From Tetragonia tetragonoides (Eukaryota; Streptophyta; Magnoliopsida; Caryophyllales; Aizoaceae), in the NCBI GenBank assembly GCA_038025085.1, contig CM076146.1:25738501-25802500 (forward strand): a DNA stretch of 64,000 bases. The letters are read 5' to 3'. Below are positions 58,276-64,000 of this stretch, one piece after another (position 1 is the first letter of the stretch; each line of letters starts with the position of its first letter). A program made the translations under genes and the position numbers. A model generated the notes under the pieces. It was not told the DNA's origin, did not search any database, and worked only from the letters and a program-made list of their open reading frames with translations.

Positions 58276-59592
58276 GCAGTCGAAGGGCGAGACAGAGAGA
58301 GCGAGTGTACGAAGGAGAGAGACAATCGAAGAGAGAGAGAGAGAGGTGAGAAGAAATGGGATGGAGGAAATTCGATCCATGGCCGAATACTGTTTTGAGT
58401 GTTTGGCCATTGCCACTAGTCAGCAAAAAGACCAAGAGGGAAGGAATCCTTCTCTCTAAAACCTTTCTAGGCCTATGAGAGAGAAAATAAGAAAAAATAG
58501 AAACGTAAGAACCATAGCTCTAAATCGTTTACAATTTTCAGCAAATCCCAACCAAAAATCCTTCCCCAGATCTTACATCCCACTTTCTTGTTGGGATTTC
58601 TCTCTAGTTCACCCTTTCTTAGCACTAATATGAGTTTCTTTTTGTTTCCCTTTCAATTTTGGGAGGATCTCAGCTCAGTTCATGAACCCTAGATTTCGAG
58701 TATGTTTTCCTATCAAAGAAGATGATTGGTAATTTCTGTATTTCGTCGTCAATTATCACCTTGAATGGCGAATATGTCTTGTTTTTCAGTAAGGCATTTG
58801 ATTTCTTGGTGTGGGTCCACCTTTCCAAGATAATTTTTTGCATAGCAAATTTATTTGATTTGTTTCAATCATAATTCATAAAGACAATTCTTCATTCCAG
58901 GCTGAGCAAGCCATAAGAATGAAGCTTTTTAATTTATTTTATTAACTTTTTCTGTTAAGCCTAAAGAAGGCTCTTGTCAACAATTTGTTTTTGTTAATCG
59001 TACTCGGTTAGATCTTTGATTGCTGTAAAATGCAAGAATCTGAAATCTACGATTTCACACAGTCATATTTGATTTTCTGATGAAGCCTCAATCTTCTTGA
59101 TATGGGCTGTAGATTTGGTTTTTTATAGAGCGTTAGAGATAAAGGTCTATCTAACTCTGTAAATCTCTTATGGTAATTCATCATCGTTTGGATCAGATTT
59201 TAGTCGTTTTACCTGTCGTATTCGAGCTTTTTGTTGGTTATGTTCTTCACTTTCATAGTGAACATACTTGTATTGACCGAGGATGTTGATTGCTCTTTTT
59301 TCACAACCTACTAGCCACCATGGATTCGGTGTATACTGCCTATGGTGAAGCTGGTGGTGGTCCTGGCAGTTGAAGACCGGAGTATATGTGTCTGGTTGTC
59401 ACTGTGACTGGTTCTTTAACAGGATTGAAGAAGTAGCGGTTGTTGAAATATCCGTTGTCATGATTGGATCATATTTTGATTTTTAGTAATCTCTTTTATG
59501 TTTACGTATTGTGTTCTGAAATCTGTACTGAGTCTTGAGACTCTTGGCCATTCGTGGTCGACTTTCTTGCCTTGTCAAAAAAAGAAAAAAAA
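58276..59592 (+). mobile_element. Retroposed sequence with 18-bp target duplication and A-rich tail
   Basis: The 18 bp ATATCATCCTTAGCTTGA occurs exactly at 58258-58275 and again at 59593-59610. The 1317 bp between end in an A-rich tail (AAAAAAAGAAAAAAAAA). This is the signature of LINE-mediated reverse transcription. The 5' part is a GA-rich leader followed by a short frame (MGWRKFDPWPNTVL..., start 58355). A 17-codon frame with an excellent start context (GCCACCATGG, 59320-59373) lies near the end. The parent transcript was not recognised; it may be a noncoding RNA, a processed pseudogene or a LINE without coding. Confidence 0.85.
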
Positions 59593-59637
59593 ATATCATC
59601 CTTAGCTTGAAGGACGATCTATAACAAAATTCCTATC

Positions 59638-59809
59638 AAAAACTCTCCTATGACTCTATGAAGCGGTCTTATAAGTTATACATGAAATATCACACTTTAC
59701 TTTTTAGGTTGAAGATATATTTTTCATATGCAATGGTATCTCATGTTTACTCATAAATATTACATCTCATACATTAATGCATAAGACTAAGACCGCTTCA
59801 TATAAGTTT
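59638..59809. mobile_element. Small inverted-repeat MITE
   Basis: TATGAAGCGGTCTTATAAG at the left is inverted near the right as AAGACCGCTTCATA, with AAAAACT outer ends. A diverged GAGGCAGTCTTA/GAGACGCCTTA pair near 60590-60665 may be a relative. Confidence 0.6.
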
Positions 59810-60756
59810 TTATAACTTCCTTTTTGATGGTTACTAAAACCTAAGCCTTTGCATGAAACTTCAAAGCAATACTTTTTACATAAAAATAGGAAACTACACA
59901 TCAGAAACAAGCAGAAAGAATCTGTATCATGTTGCTCACTACGTACCTAGTACGGAGTATTACACATCATGGGTACTTCTGATCTTCTATATCTTTCTCT
60001 CTCTTCAATCAATCAAACTATCCAACCTACAATATAAATGAGTCACAAGCTGCCTATGACTTGGTATCACCTTGGCAGTTGTAATTGTACTGTTAAAACA
60101 ATAATTCAGATGCATTTCGTGAATCTGTGATGAAGATTTTTTAAAATATAGTAATATAGTTGGAGGTTAAAATCACCGGCTATACGTGCATCACATTATT
60201 AACTCTTTACTAATTAATACAGCTCTATATGTTAAAGTTAATTCTTTTCATATCTATTTCTATTATGGACCAGCCGTTGGGAAAGAGAAGAAATTAATTA
60301 AAGATCATGGGAAAATTAGTTAGTCTCTAATTAAGTTAACCACGTAGCAAATATAGGAGACAAGTACGCGTATTAATAAGTTTGTAATGACTTTTTTCAT
60401 GGATAATCTATATAGTCACTTATAGTGTCTCTGTATTTTGGACTTCTCTATGTGGTTGATATTGTTTTCCAAAATTTAATGTAGTGCTCTGTTAGTCTTG
60501 AAGTGATCGACTTGGTGAACTTTAACTAACTCTTTTTATGTTTAAAGCTAGGGCCTAGGGTGCTAATTTTTCCAATAAATCTCGATTTTATGAGGCAGTC
60601 TTAAGATGAGATCACCTCTATAATTAATCAAGCATGACGTCATGTTTGTATGAGACGCCTTACCTTAAAGCTACCTCGTACGAGTTTTTATGTAATCTTT
60701 TTTACTTAAATTAAACTCTTCCGCCTTTGTATACATAAAACCATGGTGCTACATAC
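59810..60756. other. Intergenic, no gene seen
   Basis: AT-rich, with no recognisable coding or RNA gene. Confidence 0.5.
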
Positions 60757-61569
60757 AATGGGTAGTCCATAACCTTGTTGCCATGGACCCAAGTTATGGC
60801 ACGGAGGAGGCTCTCAGATTCGCCACCACCCTTTGGTGGTTATGGAAATGGAGGAATTTTCAAGTATTTGGGAGAGAGGGAGACATCCCTGTGAACCCGG
60901 CAGGTTTTCTTTCTTTGAGGTTTGAAGAGATGAAGCGTGCGTTACAGAAACAAGATAGTGCTGGTCGTGATCCAGGTAATACTAGTACTGATACGCTAAT
61001 TAAATGGGCAGCCCCTCAAGCTGGGTGGATGTTATTGAACACGGATGGGGTGTCTCGAGATAATCCTGGCTTGGCAGGTGGAGGAGGCCTTTTGCGTGAT
61101 GATCAAGGGCATATGATTCAAGCTTTTGCTGAGAATTATGGACATTGTTCTGTTACGCGAGCGGAAATTCTCGCCCTGCTCCGAGGGCTCACTATGGCTC
61201 GTGAGCATGATGTGCGTAAGCTGGAGGTTAAAATTGATTCCCAAGTTGTTGTGCAAATGATGACGAAGGATGAGATTGGTGTTGGCCCAGCTACTTTCAT
61301 GGTACGGAAATGCAGGCGACTCATACGGGAATAAGATTGGGAAGTCAAAATTGACTACTGTTATCGTGAAGCAAACAGAAGCGCGAACTGGCTAGCAAAC
61401 CATGGATGCGATCAAGATGAGACTATAGTGTTCTTTGATATAGCACCCCCTCCCCTTAGGTCCATTTTGTATGAGAATGTAATAGGTGTGGCTTGGCCAC
61501 GTAGGGTTCCTACTGCTTGATTTATCGGGGCTTGCCCCTCTCTTGCACCAAAAAAAAAAAAAAAAAAAA
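60757..61569 (+). mobile_element. 5'-truncated LINE end with poly(A)
   Basis: Carries only the last part of a plant LINE (RNase H region), ends in GCACC and then about 21 A (61549-61569). TACAATCGG after the tail resembles TACAATGGG at 60754-60762, a possible short target duplication. Truncation at the 5' side is typical of LINE retrotransposition. Confidence 0.75.
60783..61521 (+). pseudogene. LINE RNase H coding, one nonsense codon
   Basis: The frame starts within WLWKWRNFQVFGREGD, a segment of the LINE C-terminal region. It continues with LLNTDGVSRDNPGLAGGGGL (first Asp), RAEILALLRGL (Glu), VKIDSQVVVQMM (second Asp) and, after a TAA at 61332, YREANRSANWLANHG. The only obvious break is the TAA, a likely CAA-to-TAA change. 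It is better kept than the relic at 23530, which belongs to a different LINE type. Confidence 0.8.
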
Positions 61570-64000
61570 TACAATCGGAGATCTTAGCATATCCACCCAT
61601 GCCTCTAAACACTCAAAAGTCTCAAATAATTTGCATATTTTCCATATATACTGAAGGTCCACATAATTAGTCTTATATGAAACGGCTAGCGTGTCTGAGT
61701 TGCTTATATAGTGATTAAAACCGACTCAAGTACAGTTTTTGTAGTAGGTTATTTTATATGTATGTTTGAGTCTTTGAAGGGAGCATTTTTTTCTTCTTTA
61801 TTTAAATGCAATTTTGTTCTTCTTTATTTTTGAATCCTTTGGGTCAGAGGATATGTCATTTTCAAGTTCATGCGGTATAAATAAGATGACTAATATGGTA
61901 ATTGGCAAACAGAGAAAAACGAAAAAGAATCTTATCTTTGACTAATGCTCCAATTAATGTACGCTATATCCGCCTATATCAGGCAAATTGCGTGATTCGT
62001 GATGTTAATTACTTTGTTATCAAGATTCTGGGCCCTTTCAAGATACCCAGTAGCCGGTTCTACGGGGTGGCCGTGGCAATGTGTTGCTTCGGTTTGTTAA
62101 CATCTTATGCAATCACCTATTAAGGGGTCATGCCAAAAAGTTGGCTTAGCTTAATGATTAGAAAATCATACGTAATAATGTTGTGTGATTCTTGAGTAAA
62201 TGAGTTAGTCTTGTTACCTTTGCAAAATGTAATATCATGTTATAAATAATCTTGCATCGGTCAGTTTCTGGTATTTTAAAGTACTACATATTCGGGATGG
62301 AGCTTTTCTAGCCAGATTCAAAATATTAGTTGACAATTGACATTATTGTAACTCAATAATCAATACCCGGAATAACTAATTTAAATGAGCCACTCACGAC
62401 ATCTTTTCCTTACGATATTAACATCTTGGTATTAAATGAAACACCCGAGTTTGATATATAATCCTAAACTTTTCAATTTACTACTGAAATCTTGGTTAGA
62501 GGGAACTTTCTGAGTTATTGAATTGTGTCACGTCTGAATTTGTAACTTTTTCATGACGCGACGCAATGTACTGCTCAAAATCTTAGATAAAAACGTATGT
62601 AAAGATTGTTAAGTTGAAAAACTCTTGTATTTTTTATTATCTAGCTGCAAAATAAATATTGAACCATGTAGTGCATCATGTTAAAACTTAAACAAAAACT
62701 TGCTTATTATATGGGGAGTTTGAACTAAACTTAACATTTAATGTAGCTAGTGTCTTAATTTTAACCTACAGTACTTGAATGTTACAGACAAAAAGGTAGC
62801 TAACCAAAATTTCCTTATGTTATGAGACCAAACATAAAAATATGGGTAATAATCAGCATCGAAGTACAATTGTGTATTGTGAAGTATATATTCGATCTCT
62901 TTATGCATACCATCTATTAGGTGACAATGATACAAATGCTGATGTAAATTAAATGAACTTTGAGCTATAAAAGGCTTTACCTAAATGAAACTAAATTGAC
63001 TTGATCTAACTTGATACGACCTGAACGAAACTAATAGTTATATACAAGGAAAAAATATATTATAGATCTAAATTGAACTGAAAACTAACCATGCATGAAT
63101 AAATTTGAAAAAACATACCCAAATCATCGTAAATAATTATTACTAAACAAGTAGGGTAGGGTTCTTTTTTCCGGTAAACTGAACTCAATGATAGATTGTG
63201 ACAGAAAAGATATGCACTAATTGAAGAGAACTGAATTAGACTGGACTGAGGTGTGTTTTTTTAGAGCTGAACTTATCTGAACTAAACTGAATTCAACACC
63301 ACTTAACTGGGCAACACTGAATTGAACACAACTTAATATGTGAAATAAAAAGTATGTTTCTGAACTCAACACCATTAAACTAAACTGAATGAAAAATCAC
63401 TGAATTAACAACTGAACTGAATTGAACTGAACTTACCGTATAAGTTCTAAAAAACCCACACTAAATTTTGGATAATGACTAATATAGCAGGTAATAACTA
63501 ACTATTTTAACCGCTAAGTCAGTTATAAATGTGATGATGCCATCTCAATACATAAACAAACAAAAAATAAGACAAAGTCCCATCAGAAAAAAATAAGAGT
63601 AAATACAAAGAACAAGACAACAAAACAATTTTGAAGTCTTTATGGACGGTTCAGATCAATATAATGGAATCTCAAGCCTAATAATCTGCTGCAGATCAAA
63701 CTCATTCATGATCTCTGCAACCAACTTTGAATATCCCCCCTCCTTAAAAATTCCAAATCATACAATATTTTCTCTCTCATCCTCTGCACTACCATACATC
63801 ACCTTCGTCACAAATCACGATCACCTCCAAATTTTGGGTCCTGTCAATGTCAGATACGTGAAATTCAACGACCCCAACTAGCAGTTTCTTTTTTTCTTCT
63901 GCCCCTTTAATTATCTGAATCTCTCTTCACAATTTTCCATCACACATAAAAAAAAAGCAACAATAATTAACCAAAACTTTTGTCTCCCATTTTTTTCCAA
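61570..64000. other. Intergenic, AT-rich, no gene seen
   Basis: The frames at 61902, 62747 and 63642 are short and show no domain or partner exons. The window may end in the upstream region of a gene beyond it, but this is not shown. Confidence 0.5.
63251..63461. mobile_element. MITE-like repeat with ACTGAA interior
   Basis: The left end GTGTGTTTTTTTAGAGCTGAAC pairs with GTTCTAAAAAACCCACAC at the right. The interior is degenerate AACTGAATTGAACTGAA repeats, shared with 5827-6055. No target duplication is visible. Confidence 0.6.

Noticed and set aside
63642..63881. 79-codon plus-strand frame at the window end
   Set aside because: No recognisable domain, no splice partner and AT-rich context; support is too weak for a gene.

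Overview
The window looks like nuclear DNA of a flowering plant, most likely a eudicot. It is AT-rich, its genes have many GT...AG introns, and its intergenic space is filled with plant-type transposons (Copia and Gypsy-like LTR elements, LINE ends, hAT and Tourist MITEs, Helitron-like ends and a Mutator-like element). The species cannot be fixed from sequence alone.

Four ordinary cellular genes stand out. A PRP4-type splicing kinase runs from 7288 to 15072 (+, 12 exons, 1087 aa as joined here). An IST1-like ESCRT-III protein lies at 46556-48412 (+, 5 exons). The meiotic recombination protein HOP2 lies at 49208-51381 (-, 6 exons). A predicted plastid multi-pass membrane protein of unknown function lies at 53243-57893 (+, 5 exons). 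All four exon chains close in frame, which supports them. They cluster in two gene islands (7-15 kb and 46-58 kb).

Layout: 0.6-5.8 kb is a stack of related repeats with Helitron-like 3' ends, a long (TA)n tract and a Tourist-like MITE. 15-29 kb is intergenic, with hAT MITEs (two with 8-bp target duplications), a LINE RNase H relic, an inverted-repeat element and a C37 tract. 29.26-38.74 kb is one minus-strand Copia element with both LTRs, a tRNA-iMet-type primer site and a perfect 5-bp target duplication. It is internally deleted and carries a nested gag-only LTR element plus a second LTR-like block. 38.81-45.20 kb is a 6.4-kb Mutator-like element. 51.4-53.2 kb holds an inverted-repeat element. 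58.3-59.6 kb is a retroposed insert with an 18-bp target duplication and an A-rich tail. 60.8-61.6 kb is a 5'-truncated LINE.

The most interesting object is the Mutator-like element. It carries two convergent genes that look intact: a plant-mobile-domain protein (+), and a transposase that splicing joins to an OTU-type cysteine protease domain (-). Each gene appears to start with a short coding exon in its own terminal region. Each first intron then holds six copies of a 20-bp near-perfect palindrome at a 33-bp period, followed by an ATT microsatellite. This two-ended arrangement looks designed for transposase or regulatory protein binding and is the best candidate for an undescribed system here.
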